Shown: positions 17,178 to 26,484, counted from the first letter of the stretch. The stretch is 64,000 nucleotides of DNA from Nonomuraea sp. SBT364 (GCF_001083785.1 NZ_LAVL01000019.1:26563-90562), one strand, 5' to 3'. Program-made: numbers and translations. Notes: generated by a model from the letters alone, not told the origin.

Positions 17178-18115
17178 CGGGAGGGCTCCTTGGTCAGGGT
17201 GAGGAAGACGTCGTCCAGGTCGGGGCCGTGCACGGTGAGCTCGGCTACCTCGACGGCCTGGCTGTCCAGCCGTTCCAGAAGGTTCTTCAGCGTCCTGACG
17301 CCGCCCGTGCCGGGGATCTGGACGGTCAGCGTCGCGTCGTTGCGCGAGGTGGCGCCGACGTGCGGGGCCGCCCTGCGATAGCCGTCGGCGTCGGCGAAGC
17401 GCACGGAGATGTGGCCGCCGGGGACCAGCCGCTTGAGCTCCTGCGGGGTGCCCTCGGCCACCAGTTCGCCCTGGCTGAGCAGGGCGATGCGGTCGGCGAG
17501 TTCGTCGGCCTCCTCCAGGTACTGGGTCGTCAGGAAGATGGTCACGCCGTCCTGCTCGACCAGGTCCCTGACGATCTGCCACATGGTGCGGCGGCTGCGC
17601 GGATCCAGTCCGGTGGTCGGCTCGTCGAGGAAGATGAGCCTGGGGGTGCCGACCATGGTCATGGCGAGGTCGAGCCGGCGGCGCATGCCACCCGAGTAGG
17701 CGGCGGCCGGCTTGCGCGCGGCGTCGGTGAGGTCGAAGCGCTCCAGCAGTTCGCGGATGCGCGCGCGGCCCGCCGTTCGGCCGAGGTGGAGCAGGTCGGC
17801 CATGAGCCGCAGGTTCTCCTCGCCGGTGAGCAGGGAGTCCACGGCGGAGAACTGGCCGGTGACGCCGATCGCGGCGCGTACCTTGTCGGGCTCCTCGGCC
17901 AGGTCGTGCCCGGCCACCCGGATCTCGCCGGCGTCGGCCTTGACCAGGGTGGACAGGATCTGCACGGTGGTCGTCTTGCCGGCGCCGTTGGGGCCGAGCA
18001 GGGAGAAGACCGTGCCCTGCGGGATGGTGAGGTCGATGCCGTCCAGGACGCGGTGCGAGCCGTACGACTTGCGCAGGCCGGTCACGGAGATGGCGGGGTT
18101 CGTGCCGGTCGGCAT
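17174..18115 (-). CDS. Daunorubicin-resistance-type ABC transporter ATPase (DrrA-like)
   Basis: 313 aa. Walker A GPNGAGKTTT, Q-loop, signature YSGGMRRRLD, Walker B LIFLDEPTTGLD, then the DrrA-specific C-terminal part (TVHGPDLDDVFLTLTKEPSR). ATP hydrolysis here drives export through the DrrB-like partner. The start ATG 18115 is 5 bases past the P450 stop, and its end overlaps the permease start, so P450-ATPase-permease is one transcript. Export of a P450 product or substrate is a reasonable guess. Confidence 0.93.
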   Translation of the reverse strand: MPTGTNPAISVTGLRKSYGSHRVLDGIDLTIPQGTVFSLLGPNGAGKTTTVQILSTLVKADAGEIRVAGHDLAEEPDKVRAAIGVTGQFSAVDSLLTGEENLRLMADLLHLGRTAGRARIRELLERFDLTDAARKPAAAYSGGMRRRLDLAMTMVGTPRLIFLDEPTTGLDPRSRRTMWQIVRDLVEQDGVTIFLTTQYLEEADELADRIALLSQGELVAEGTPQELKRLVPGGHISVRFADADGYRRAAPHVGATSRNDATLTVQIPGTGGVRTLKNLLERLDSQAVEVAELTVHGPDLDDVFLTLTKEPSR

Positions 18116-18120
18116 CGCGC

Positions 18121-19326
18121 TCAACCCCGGTCCCAGGTGACGGGCAGGGCGGTCACGCCGTAGACCAGCGTGGGGTCGGTGCGCAGCGGCACCTCGTCCG
18201 CCGGTACGGCGAGCCGCAGCGTCGGGAACCGGGCGAGCAGCGCGGGGAAGGCGACGCGCATCTCGACGCGGGCCAGTTGCTGGCCGAGGCACTGGTGGAT
18301 GCCGTGGCCGAAGGCCAGGTGCCCGGTGGCCGAGCGGCGCAGGTCGAGCGTGTCGGGGTCGGGGAACTTCGCCGGGTCCCGGTTGGCGGCGTTGACCGCG
18401 ACGATGACCGTGTCGCCGGCCTTGAGCCGCCTGCCGCCGAGCTCGACGTCCTCCAGGACCCCGCGCATGCCGAGCGAGGCGATGGACAGGTAGCGCAGCA
18501 GCTCCTCCACGGACTTGTCGGCCAGGCCGGGGTCGTGGCGCAGGGCGGCGAGCTGCGCCGGGTTCCGCAGCAGGGCGAAGGTGCCGAGCGCGAGCATGTT
18601 GGCGGTGGTGTCGAGCCCGGCGCCGAGCAGGAAGGCGGCCACGCCGCCGAGTTCCTCGTCGGTCAGGTCACCCCCCGTGGCCAGGTCGCTGAGCAGGTCG
18701 TCGGTCGGCTCGGCGCGCTTGGCGACGGCGAGGTCGCGCAGGTACGCGCTGAGCTGGGCGAAGGCCTCGTACTGCGCCTGGGCGGCCTCGCCTTCCGACA
18801 GCGTCCGCGTCTGCTCCTGGAACCGCTCGCGGTCCTCGTACGGCACGCCGAGCAGCTCGCAGATCATGAGGGCGGGGACGGGCTGGGCGAAGATCTGGAC
18901 GAGGTCGGCGGGCGGCCCCTGCCGCTCCATCGCGTCGAGCCGCTCGCGGGTGATCTCGGCGACCCGTTCGGTGAGCAGGTTCATCCGCCGGACGGTGAAC
19001 TTGCCCATCAGCAGCTTGCGGAACCGGGTGTGCTGGGGCGCGTCCATGCCGCTCAGGTCGCCGGCGGGCGCGGGCGGCAGGTGCCCGCCCATCTGCGGGT
19101 GGTACTGGGTCTCGTAGCGGGAGCTGAAGCGCGGGTCGGCGAGGATCTGCCGGACCAGCGCGTAATCGGTGATCAGCCAGACGCCGGGAGCGCCTTCGGG
19201 CGCGGCCAGGCGGGCGACCGGCTGCCCGGCGCGCAGGGCGGTGACCTCGGGGGCCGGGTCGAAGGGACAGCCGGGCGCGCGGTCCAGGGACGGGGAGACC
19301 GTGTCGCGATAGTACGTGTTTGACAT
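18121..19326 (-). CDS. Cytochrome P450, first gene of an exporter operon
   Basis: 401 aa. I-helix FLLGAGLDTTANM, K-helix ELLR, and heme loop FGHGIHQCLGQQLARVEM with Cys346; C-terminus ALPVTW. Related to the antibiotic-tailoring and self-resistance P450s of actinomycetes. A TTGACA (19363-19358, minus strand), 18 bases and TAGCTT (19339-19334) lie so close to ATG 19326 that the mRNA would begin at or next to the start codon; no ribosome site is visible, so it is probably leaderless. It is followed directly by drrA/drrB-type genes and divergent from a MarR-type regulator. Confidence 0.93.
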   Translation of the reverse strand: MSNTYYRDTVSPSLDRAPGCPFDPAPEVTALRAGQPVARLAAPEGAPGVWLITDYALVRQILADPRFSSRYETQYHPQMGGHLPPAPAGDLSGMDAPQHTRFRKLLMGKFTVRRMNLLTERVAEITRERLDAMERQGPPADLVQIFAQPVPALMICELLGVPYEDRERFQEQTRTLSEGEAAQAQYEAFAQLSAYLRDLAVAKRAEPTDDLLSDLATGGDLTDEELGGVAAFLLGAGLDTTANMLALGTFALLRNPAQLAALRHDPGLADKSVEELLRYLSIASLGMRGVLEDVELGGRRLKAGDTVIVAVNAANRDPAKFPDPDTLDLRRSATGHLAFGHGIHQCLGQQLARVEMRVAFPALLARFPTLRLAVPADEVPLRTDPTLVYGVTALPVTWDRG

Positions 19327-19333
19327 GTCATGA

Positions 19334-19363
19334 AAGCTACGTTGCCTTCAAAATAATTGTCAA
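19334..19363 (-). promoter_or_regulatory. Promoter of P450-DrrAB operon
   Basis: TTGACA at 19363-19358, spacer 18, TAGCTT at 19339-19334, only 7 bases from ATG 19326. The A+T-rich gap is shared with the divergent regulator, the likely repressor site. Confidence 0.55.
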
Positions 19364-19474
19364 TCAACTGCCTAATGAAATAGCAGGTCAGCGCCGCAAT
19401 ATTGATGCGTTGACGATGGAGCTGAATGCTCCGAAACGTTGCAACTGGTTGGCGGCGAACGCAATAATGCCGGC

Positions 19475-20170
19475 ATGCCAGGAGGAAGGTTGACCCAGCA
19501 GGACCGTCAGCGCATCTCGGCCGGGCTCGCCCAGGGGCTCTCCTATGCCGAGATCGCCAAGCGGCTCGACCGTCCCACCTCGACGATCAGCCGGGAGGTG
19601 GGCCGCAACGGCGGCCCCGGCGACTACCGGCCCGACCGGGCGCACCGGGCGGCGGAGCGGCGGGCGCGACGTGGCTCGCCCACTCCCCCGCCCCGGCCGC
19701 CCGGCGACATGGCGGGCATGGGGGGCATGGTGGGGAAGGTGGAAGGCGATGTCATCGAGATGGCGGTCGGGATGGGACTGCCGAGGATGATGGCGCGGGT
19801 GCTCATCGCCCTGTGGGTGAGCGACGACGGCAGGCTCACCGCGGCCGAGCTGGCACGCCGGCTCGGCGTCAGCCCGGCCTCGGTCTCCACGGCCGTGGCC
19901 TATCTGACCCAGCAGGGGCTGATCAGGCGCGAGCGCGATCCGCGGCGGCGGCGCGACATCTACGTGGTCGACGAGGACGCCTGGTACCACTCGGTGGTGA
20001 CCAGCGCCCGGCAGTCGCTGGAGGCCGCGGAGATCACCAAGGCGTCGGCGGAGACGTTCGGGCTCGGCACGCCCGTGGGGCGCAGGCTGGCCCGGGGCGC
20101 GGCGTTCCTGGAGCAGATCAGCCTCGAGATGCTGGAGTCGACCGAACGCTGGCGCCATCTCCTGTCGTGA
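19475..20170 (+). CDS. Composite regulator: resolvase/IS30-type HTH fused to MarR/GbsR-type winged helix
   Basis: 231 aa. The N-terminal 65 residues (LTQQDRQRISAGLAQGLSYAEIAKRLDRPTSTISREVGRNGG...YRPDRAHRAAERR) resemble the HTH_38 helix-turn-helix that opens IS30 transposases. After a Pro/Gly linker (about 66-85) comes a MarR/GbsR-like winged helix (about 105-170: AAELARRLGVSPASVSTAVAYLTQQGLIRRERDPRRRRDIYVVDED). It would therefore contact DNA with two domains. ATG 19475 lacks a clear ribosome site and an AATAAT -10-like box ends 6 bases before it, suggesting leaderless translation. It is divergent from the P450-DrrAB operon and probably represses it. Confidence 0.85.
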   Translation: MPGGRLTQQDRQRISAGLAQGLSYAEIAKRLDRPTSTISREVGRNGGPGDYRPDRAHRAAERRARRGSPTPPPRPPGDMAGMGGMVGKVEGDVIEMAVGMGLPRMMARVLIALWVSDDGRLTAAELARRLGVSPASVSTAVAYLTQQGLIRRERDPRRRRDIYVVDEDAWYHSVVTSARQSLEAAEITKASAETFGLGTPVGRRLARGAAFLEQISLEMLESTERWRHLLS

Positions 20171-20177
20171 CCAGCCT

Positions 20178-20212
20178 GTCCCGCCGGGCCGGTCGGCCCG
20201 GCCCGGCGGGAC
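20178..20212. terminator. Bidirectional terminator-like hairpin
   Basis: 13-bp perfect arms (20178-20190 and 20200-20212) with a 9-base loop, all G/C-rich, between the convergent regulator and RHS genes (stop codons at 20168-20170 and 20220-20222). No T-run, as is common in actinobacteria. Confidence 0.75.
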
Positions 20213-20219
20213 GGCGCTT

Positions 20220-23200
20220 CTAGTCCGGGCCGCCGCGCGGCCGGAAGACCTGCCAGAGGAACCACAGGACGGTCCGGCCCTTGCTGCCGCGCGGGGTGTC
20301 CGCCTGCGGCTTCTTGCTGGCCGGGCTGTGGCCGGTGCCCTGGTCGGGGATCAGCTCCGACTCGCGGCGGGCGGCCTGACTGTACGACCTCAGCTCGTCG
20401 GGATCGTAGCGCCGCACTCCCATCTGCTCGTCGATCGAGCGTCTCTGCGCGTCGGACAGCCCCTTGCGCTGCTGGACCTGGTTGTTGTTCGACGGGTTGC
20501 GCTGGGCCTTGGGCGGGTTCGTCCGCTGTTGTGCCCGGCGTGTGGTGGGCCGGTGGTTCGGTCGCGCGCTGGCCGGTTTCGGCCGTCTGGTGACGGCTCG
20601 CCTGACCGCGGCCCTGGCCTTGGCGCGCGCCGCCGAGGCCCTGGCCCGCGCGGCGGCGGCTCTGGCCCGTGCCGCAGCCGCCCGCCGCTTGGCCGCCGCG
20701 GCGGCCGCCTTCTTGGCCTTCTCGATGGCCTTGCGCCTGGCCTCGGCCGCGGCCCGCTTCTTGGCCTGCGCGGCCGCCCGCTTCCTGGCCGCCTCCAGGG
20801 CCTTGCGCCGGGCGATCTCCGCCGCCTTGCGCCGCGCCGCCTCCAGGGCCTTGCGGCGGGCGATCTCGAGCGCCTTGCGCCGCGCCGCCGCGATGGCCGC
20901 CCGCCGGGCCGCCGCCTGCAAGGCGATCCGCAGCGCGATGCCGGCCGCGAACCAGAAGAGCTGCCCGTCTGGGTCGGTCATGGAGGCCGGGTTGTTGTTG
21001 GCGTAGGCGTACCCGTTCATCTGCTGCGGGTCGCCCTCGTCGATGACCGGGTCCACCGACAGGAACCGGCCGGTCGACGGGTCGTACTCGCGGGCGCCCA
21101 GATGCACGAGCTTGGTCGTCGGGTCCACGGTCCCGCCGACGAAGCCCCGTTCGCCCGGCCACCATGGCGGTGGCGCGCCCCGGTCGGTGCCGAACGGCGT
21201 CTGCCTGCGGATCGCCAGCGCGCCGCTGGCGGCGTCGACAGCGGCATGGGCGGTGCCGTGGTGGTCACCGGCGAAGAAGTACACCTTGCCCTCGGACGTA
21301 CGGATCGCGACCGCGTCGCCGTTGACCGTGTAGTAGCGGGTGCCCGCCACGGTCTGGCCTGCGTGGTCGAGCCGCAGTTCCATGTCGTCGACGTACAGGG
21401 TGGTGTCCGTCGGCGTCTTGCGGATCAGCCGGTCGCCGTCGGCGTCGTAGACGAACGACGTGGTCTTGCCGGCCTCGGTCACCGACTCCAGGTTGCCCTC
21501 GGCGTCCCAGGTCAGCCGCTGCTCGGAGCCGCCGAGCCGGCGCACGGTCACGTTGCCCGCCGCGTCGTACTCGTAGGAGGACGCCGCCTCGGTCACCGCC
21601 CCGGTGGGCGTGACCGAGGCGAGCGCGTGCGGCCGGGCCCCGCCCGCCGCCGGGTAGGCGTAGTCGCGCACGCCTTCCGCGCGGCCGCCGAAGGCGTGGT
21701 GGGTCTCCTTCGTGCGGTTGCCGGTGGCGTCGTAGGCGTAGCTGGTGGCGTACGGCGCGGCGCCGCCGATCAGTTCGGAGCGCGGCTGCCCGGCGGCGCA
21801 GTCGTCGGTGGCCGTCCACGCCGAGGTCAGGCGGCGCAGGTGGTCGTAGGCGAAGCACTGGGTGTCGGCGTCGCGCCCCCGGTCGGCGATGCGGGTGACG
21901 TTGCCCGCGGCGTCGTAGGTGTAGCGCAGGTCCAGGTCGGAGGCGGTGGCGTTGTCCCGGTCCAGTTGCGACCTGATGAGCCTGCGGGTGCCCTCCTCGT
22001 GGGTGTAGGTCAGCCAGGTCTTGCGCGTGCCCGTGCTCAGCTCGTACTGCAGCGTCTCGCCCAGCTTGCCGTAGCGGGCGTCGGTGACGTACGAGGACAG
22101 GCCCTCGACCTGGCTGGGCTGGCGCAGCGCGTCGTAGCCGTAGGTGACGGTCTCTCCGGGGAGGCCGCCGGCCGCCGGGAACGTGATCGACTGGACCTGG
22201 TCGTCCTCGGTGTAGCGGGTGTTGAACGTGTACGTCCCGGCGAGCTTGCCCTCGCGCGCGGGGATCGTGACGCTCTGCCGCAGCGTGCGGTACTCACGGT
22301 CGATGGCCTCGATCCTGGCCGAGTACGCCTGGCCGTCCACGTACCGGACGGTCTCGGCCAGGTGCCCCTTGGCCAGGGCGTCGTGCCGCCACTCGGCCAG
22401 CAGCGGCCCGGTGGCCGAGCCCTCGCGGGTCGAGGTCTTGCGCCCGAGCGCGTCGTAGGCGTGCACCAGGGTGCGGCCGCGGGCGTCGGTGCTGGACACC
22501 TCCTCGCCGACGTCGTTGAACACGCGGGTGGTGACGCCCTTGTCCGGGTCCTCGGTCTTGAACTCGCGGCCCCGCAGGTCGTAGTGGTGGCGCCACACGT
22601 TGCCCGCGGAGTCGGTCACCGAGGTGAGCCGCCCCGCCCGGTCGTAGGCGTACCGGGTGGTGTCGTGCTCACCGGCCGGGGTGGCGCCCTTGTACTGGCG
22701 CAGCTCCACGATCCGGCCCTCGGCGTCGGAGCGGACGCTCGTGGCGGTCTCGCCGGGCGCCGGGGTCACGTGCGCGGCGTCGGCCGAGCGCCGGACGGAG
22801 GTCTTCCACTTCTCCGCGCCCTTGACGCGGAAGCTCTGGGAGACCAGCTCGCCGGTCCCGTCGTAGGCGGACACGACCTGCCCGGCGACGTCGTCGTCGG
22901 AGACCGCGAACACGTCCGTCCCCGGGTCGCCGGTGGCGTAGTAGCCCTCGTTGGCCTTGGCCACCTCGCCGATGGAGTTGTGGAAGGTGTCGGTGACGAC
23001 CCGCCCGCCGCCGGGCGCGGGTTCCTGCGTCTGGCGCGGGCGCAGCAGGCCGTCGTAGAGCTCGTGGCTGACGATGTACTCGCCGTCGGCCGCGAACGTC
23101 CTGGTGGTGACGATGTTCGGGCCGTCGGTGCGGATCCGGTAGGCGTACTCGGTGCTGGGCGACTGCCCCGCCGACCTGCTGCGGTCGTGCTGCCACACCT

Positions 23201-26200
23201 TGGCCAGCCGGCCGAGCGGGTCGTGCTCCAGGTCGGTGCGGCGGCCGTTCTCGTCCTCCTCCGCGACCGGCTCGCCCCAGGCGGGTTCGACGTAGGTGAC
23301 GTCGGCGTGCCCGAGCGGGTTGACGGTGCGTACCTCGGTCGCCTGCGCGCCCGACGCCGGCACGTACGACGTGGTGGTCGAGCCGCCCGACGCGTCGCTC
23401 TCCGCCGTCTCACGGCCGTACGCGTCGTAGGCGTGCGCCGTGGTCAGGACGTAGCGCGGGGTGCCCCCGTCGTAGCCGGCCAGCTCCTCCTCGCGGGTCA
23501 CGTCGCCGCGCACCGGCGGCTGCCCGAACGCGCGGCCGTCGAAGTGGAAACGCTCGTCCTCCAGCACGTCGGCGGGCCGCTGGGGGGCGGCCGAGCACGG
23601 TCTGCCCACCTTCTCGACGCGGCTGGTGAAGTCCAGCATCCAGGCGGCCGGGTCGCGGGCGTAGGTGTAGCGGACGCAGGTGTCGTCGCCGGGGTCGGCC
23701 ACGTCGCCCAGCTCGCTCACCTGGGTGACGAAGCCGTACTCGTCGTAGGCGCGCTCCTCGGCGGTGCGCCGCCAGGTGCCGTCCTCCTTCAGGTCGCGGG
23801 TGGTCATCTTCGCCGGCTGGAGCATGTAGGCCGTCTTGGTCACGCCCTCGAACGTGAACTCGGCCGTCTTGCGCCACCACGGCTCCTCGGCGGTCGCCGA
23901 CAAGATCTTCCCGCCGTCGCCGTCGTGCACGATCGTCTCCAGGTCCGCGCCGGAGAGCTGGTCGTGGTCCTCGTACGCGCGGCCCTCGCTGTCGGTGACC
24001 TTGACGTCCTTGCGGGTCCCGTCGGCCAGCCGGTCGCCGTCCATGCCCCGGTGGAAGCGGTGCTCGGTCATCGTGCGCGGCCCGTCCTGGCCGTCGCCCT
24101 GCCGTACGCGGACGCGGGCGTAGCCGCGCCAGTCGGCCCAGGTGCGCTCCTTCGGCTTGACCAGCACGTTCTCGGCGTAGCGCCAGGCGGCTCCGTCGAG
24201 ATACTCGTAGTCGGTGACCAGCCACGGTGACCGCGCGGTCCGGTCGACCTCCACCGTCTGCGCGACGACGTACTTGTGGAACCAGTCCAGGACCTCCATC
24301 TCGTCCTGCGGCGCCCACCGCTGCGGGTAGCAGCGCTTGGTGTTGCGGTCGGCCGCGGGCAGGCCGCCGGGCGCGCACTCCTCGGGCGCGTACGTGACCC
24401 GGGTCTCGCCGCCGGCCTCCGTGTTGATCGACTGGATGCGCCACCTGTACAGCGGCGCGCGGCCCTCGTCGGCGTCGACCCGGTTCTTCAGCTGCACCCC
24501 GGCGAACGTCACCGCCGGGAGCGTGACGGTGCCGCCGACGTGGCCGGTGTGCTGGATCGACGCCAGCCACAGCGCCGGGCTCAGCCCGTCGCCCGTGGCG
24601 GGGAAGGAGTGGGTCAGCGTCCAGGAGTCCACGTCCCGGTATCCGGTGCCGGAACGGACCTGCGTCGTCACCTTCGCCAGCCGCTTGCGCGTCCAGAACG
24701 TCGGCGACAGCCGGTCCTTGCACGTCTCGCCCGCGTTGCAGTTGCGGTCGAAGGGGACGTCCGGCCAGTGCTTGGCGGTGTCCTTGGTGAGCTGGCCGGG
24801 CTCACAGGTGACGCTGCCGCCGGGCACGCACCGCTCGGCCGTGGTGAACGCGACCCGCGCCGCCGGCGCGCCGGTGAACAGCTCGCCCGAGCGGTAGCCG
24901 TAGTCGACGCGGGTCAGGTGGCCGCCGCGCACGTACGGGGTCTCCAGGTCGGGTTTCTCGTTGCGGCCGTAGTGGTTGGTCTCGGTGGCGTACCAGTACG
25001 TGACGGCGTTGCCGTGCCGGTCCACCGCGTAGTCGAGGTTCCAGCGCCACGCCTGCTGGCACCAGGCGTTCGCGGGGGTGGCGTTGTGGCACGGCTCGCC
25101 CGACTCGTTGCCGAACACGGGCACCGTCCAGGCCGACTTCGTCTCCGCCTTGCCCGACGTCCAGCCGGGCAGCCGGTTCAGGCCGAAGTGGTACTGGGTG
25201 CCGTCGGTCGTGGTGAGGCGCCAGTGCTCGCCGTCGTTGTCGCCGTTGGCCGCGCCGGTGAGCAGCTCGATCCGGGTGCCGTCGTCACGCTTGGGCCGCC
25301 ACTGCTTGGTCGCGGCGTCCTTGACCAGTTCCACGGCCGAGCCGTTCAGCATCAGCGTGGCGTTCTCGTGGTCCCAGCACAGGTCGCCGGTCTTGCGCCC
25401 GTCGGCCATGCACGACTTGTACCGCCGCTCGATGAAGCCGCCCGGGGTGAGGTCGAAGCCCTCCCCCGCCCACGACACCTGGTTGTTGGTGGCCGAGGTG
25501 CGCCCGTCCACGCTCTGCGCGGAGTAGTTCAGGCTGACCACGGGCTCCTCGCCGCCGATCGACGGCGGCACCCGCATCGGGTGGTTCCAGGTGAAGTCGC
25601 CCGACTGCGCGCCCACGCTCCAAGTCGCCGACGGCGACAGCGAGGTGGCGGAGTAGTCGCCGGAGCCTCCCGACGCGGTGGCGGTCAGCGCGAACAGTGA
25701 CGTGCCGGACGCCGCGACGTCCACCTCGGCCCGCAGCACCCCGGCCTTGACGTCGTTCTCGGCCGGGAGAGGCTTCGGCTCGGGGCACGCCGCCGCCGGG
25801 CCGGCGGCTGTCAGCGCGCACTCCGGCAGCTCGACCAGCTTCAGCCGGGCGGCGTAGTCACCGCCGAACGCGTGCCGGAAGCCCGAATAGTCCAGCTCGA
25901 CCCGGGCCGGGCCGCCGCGGGTCGCGCCCTTGCCCCGGGACAGGCGCAGCGCCACACCCGCCACGCCGGGGGTGCGGGCCCGGTCGAGCACCTCGACCTT
26001 GACCCGTTCCGGCGCGGGCTCGGCGCGCCGCGCCTCCGTGCCTGCCGGCGCGGAGATCCCCACCGGCAGCGCGCCGGCGGTGGCGCGGGCCTTGCCGCCC
26101 GGCGCCAGCTCGGCCACGCCGGGCTCCGGCCAGGACACGGCCGGGGCCGTCCTGAGCGCGCGCCCCGCCGTGGCGTCCTTGGCCGGGGGCAGCACGGGGA

Positions 26201-26414
26201 CCGCGCGGCCGGGCACCGGCTCCTCCTCTTGCACGCCCGGCCGCTCCCGCGGAGCGGCCTGCGCGGGCATGGCGTACACCAGTGGCACCGTGACCGCCAC
26301 CGCCATGGCCGCGCAGCCGCGCACGAACCAGCGGAACTTGCGCGGGAACCACTCGAAGATCAGGAAAGTCGAACGTTCGGGCTCCGGGAGCTCCTCGGGG
26401 TCGTACATCCTCAC
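20220..26414 (-). CDS. RHS/YD-repeat secreted protein with lysine/alanine/arginine-rich C-terminus
   Basis: 2064 aa. A signal or anchor helix lies at about 32-55 (FVRGCAAMAVAVTVPLVYAMPAQAA). A beta-rich region with SpvB-like features follows, then a long run of YD repeats (about 930-1690; YDRAGRLTSVTDSAGN, YTYDAAGNVTRIADRG, YEYDAAGNVTVRR). The RHS core boundary is REYDPSTGRFLSVDPVID...YAYANNNPASMTDPDGQ at about 1780-1818. Past it, where polymorphic toxins carry their toxin, there are 246 residues: an Ala/Lys/Arg-rich helix (about 1837-1945) with four tandem 8-residue repeats of the type RRKALEAA, then a Q/N/R-rich tail ending in a hydrophobic VLWFLWQVF. No known toxin domain is seen and no immunity gene follows. 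The partner LamG protein precedes it. Confidence 0.9.
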   Translation of the reverse strand: MRMYDPEELPEPERSTFLIFEWFPRKFRWFVRGCAAMAVAVTVPLVYAMPAQAAPRERPGVQEEEPVPGRAVPVLPPAKDATAGRALRTAPAVSWPEPGVAELAPGGKARATAGALPVGISAPAGTEARRAEPAPERVKVEVLDRARTPGVAGVALRLSRGKGATRGGPARVELDYSGFRHAFGGDYAARLKLVELPECALTAAGPAAACPEPKPLPAENDVKAGVLRAEVDVAASGTSLFALTATASGGSGDYSATSLSPSATWSVGAQSGDFTWNHPMRVPPSIGGEEPVVSLNYSAQSVDGRTSATNNQVSWAGEGFDLTPGGFIERRYKSCMADGRKTGDLCWDHENATLMLNGSAVELVKDAATKQWRPKRDDGTRIELLTGAANGDNDGEHWRLTTTDGTQYHFGLNRLPGWTSGKAETKSAWTVPVFGNESGEPCHNATPANAWCQQAWRWNLDYAVDRHGNAVTYWYATETNHYGRNEKPDLETPYVRGGHLTRVDYGYRSGELFTGAPAARVAFTTAERCVPGGSVTCEPGQLTKDTAKHWPDVPFDRNCNAGETCKDRLSPTFWTRKRLAKVTTQVRSGTGYRDVDSWTLTHSFPATGDGLSPALWLASIQHTGHVGGTVTLPAVTFAGVQLKNRVDADEGRAPLYRWRIQSINTEAGGETRVTYAPEECAPGGLPAADRNTKRCYPQRWAPQDEMEVLDWFHKYVVAQTVEVDRTARSPWLVTDYEYLDGAAWRYAENVLVKPKERTWADWRGYARVRVRQGDGQDGPRTMTEHRFHRGMDGDRLADGTRKDVKVTDSEGRAYEDHDQLSGADLETIVHDGDGGKILSATAEEPWWRKTAEFTFEGVTKTAYMLQPAKMTTRDLKEDGTWRRTAEERAYDEYGFVTQVSELGDVADPGDDTCVRYTYARDPAAWMLDFTSRVEKVGRPCSAAPQRPADVLEDERFHFDGRAFGQPPVRGDVTREEELAGYDGGTPRYVLTTAHAYDAYGRETAESDASGGSTTTSYVPASGAQATEVRTVNPLGHADVTYVEPAWGEPVAEEDENGRRTDLEHDPLGRLAKVWQHDRSRSAGQSPSTEYAYRIRTDGPNIVTTRTFAADGEYIVSHELYDGLLRPRQTQEPAPGGGRVVTDTFHNSIGEVAKANEGYYATGDPGTDVFAVSDDDVAGQVVSAYDGTGELVSQSFRVKGAEKWKTSVRRSADAAHVTPAPGETATSVRSDAEGRIVELRQYKGATPAGEHDTTRYAYDRAGRLTSVTDSAGNVWRHHYDLRGREFKTEDPDKGVTTRVFNDVGEEVSSTDARGRTLVHAYDALGRKTSTREGSATGPLLAEWRHDALAKGHLAETVRYVDGQAYSARIEAIDREYRTLRQSVTIPAREGKLAGTYTFNTRYTEDDQVQSITFPAAGGLPGETVTYGYDALRQPSQVEGLSSYVTDARYGKLGETLQYELSTGTRKTWLTYTHEEGTRRLIRSQLDRDNATASDLDLRYTYDAAGNVTRIADRGRDADTQCFAYDHLRRLTSAWTATDDCAAGQPRSELIGGAAPYATSYAYDATGNRTKETHHAFGGRAEGVRDYAYPAAGGARPHALASVTPTGAVTEAASSYEYDAAGNVTVRRLGGSEQRLTWDAEGNLESVTEAGKTTSFVYDADGDRLIRKTPTDTTLYVDDMELRLDHAGQTVAGTRYYTVNGDAVAIRTSEGKVYFFAGDHHGTAHAAVDAASGALAIRRQTPFGTDRGAPPPWWPGERGFVGGTVDPTTKLVHLGAREYDPSTGRFLSVDPVIDEGDPQQMNGYAYANNNPASMTDPDGQLFWFAAGIALRIALQAAARRAAIAAARRKALEIARRKALEAARRKAAEIARRKALEAARKRAAAQAKKRAAAEARRKAIEKAKKAAAAAAKRRAAAARARAAAARARASAARAKARAAVRRAVTRRPKPASARPNHRPTTRRAQQRTNPPKAQRNPSNNNQVQQRKGLSDAQRRSIDEQMGVRRYDPDELRSYSQAARRESELIPDQGTGHSPASKKPQADTPRGSKGRTVLWFLWQVFRPRGGPD
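20787..20882 (-). repeat. Four tandem 24-bp repeats in the RHS C-terminal region
   Basis: Encodes RRKALEIA, RRKALEAA, RRKAAEIA, RRKALEAA (residues 1845-1876). Units differ by a few bases, so they are in-frame and under coding constraint. The product is a strongly basic amphipathic helix like the tails of bacterial histone H1-like proteins. Confidence 0.8.
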
Positions 26415-26449
26415 CGTCCAGGGTCGGGCATGGGAGTGCGGCCGGGGCC

Positions 26450-26476
26450 CGGCGGAGCCTGCGTACGGCTCCGCCG
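26450..26476 (-). promoter_or_regulatory. Stem-loop between LamG and RHS genes
   Basis: 10-bp perfect arms (26450-26459, 26467-26476) with a 7-base loop in the 70-base gap between the two genes. It could weaken read-through or stabilise the upstream mRNA. Confidence 0.5.
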
Positions 26477-26484
26477 GAGAGGGG

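Noticed and set aside
18121..20170. P450-DrrA-DrrB-regulator group as the edge of an antibiotic gene cluster
   Set aside because: No polyketide, peptide or terpene synthase genes lie in the window; the neighbours are an RHS protein and a LysR/oxidase group.
20787..20882. 24-bp repeats considered as a CRISPR-like or minisatellite array
   Set aside because: There are no spacers, the units are in frame and encode a helical repeat; a protein repeat is the simpler reading.
20328..24230. 1300-codon plus-strand frame opposite the RHS gene
   Set aside because: Shadow of the RHS coding sequence; no domain and biased Gly/Val/Arg composition.
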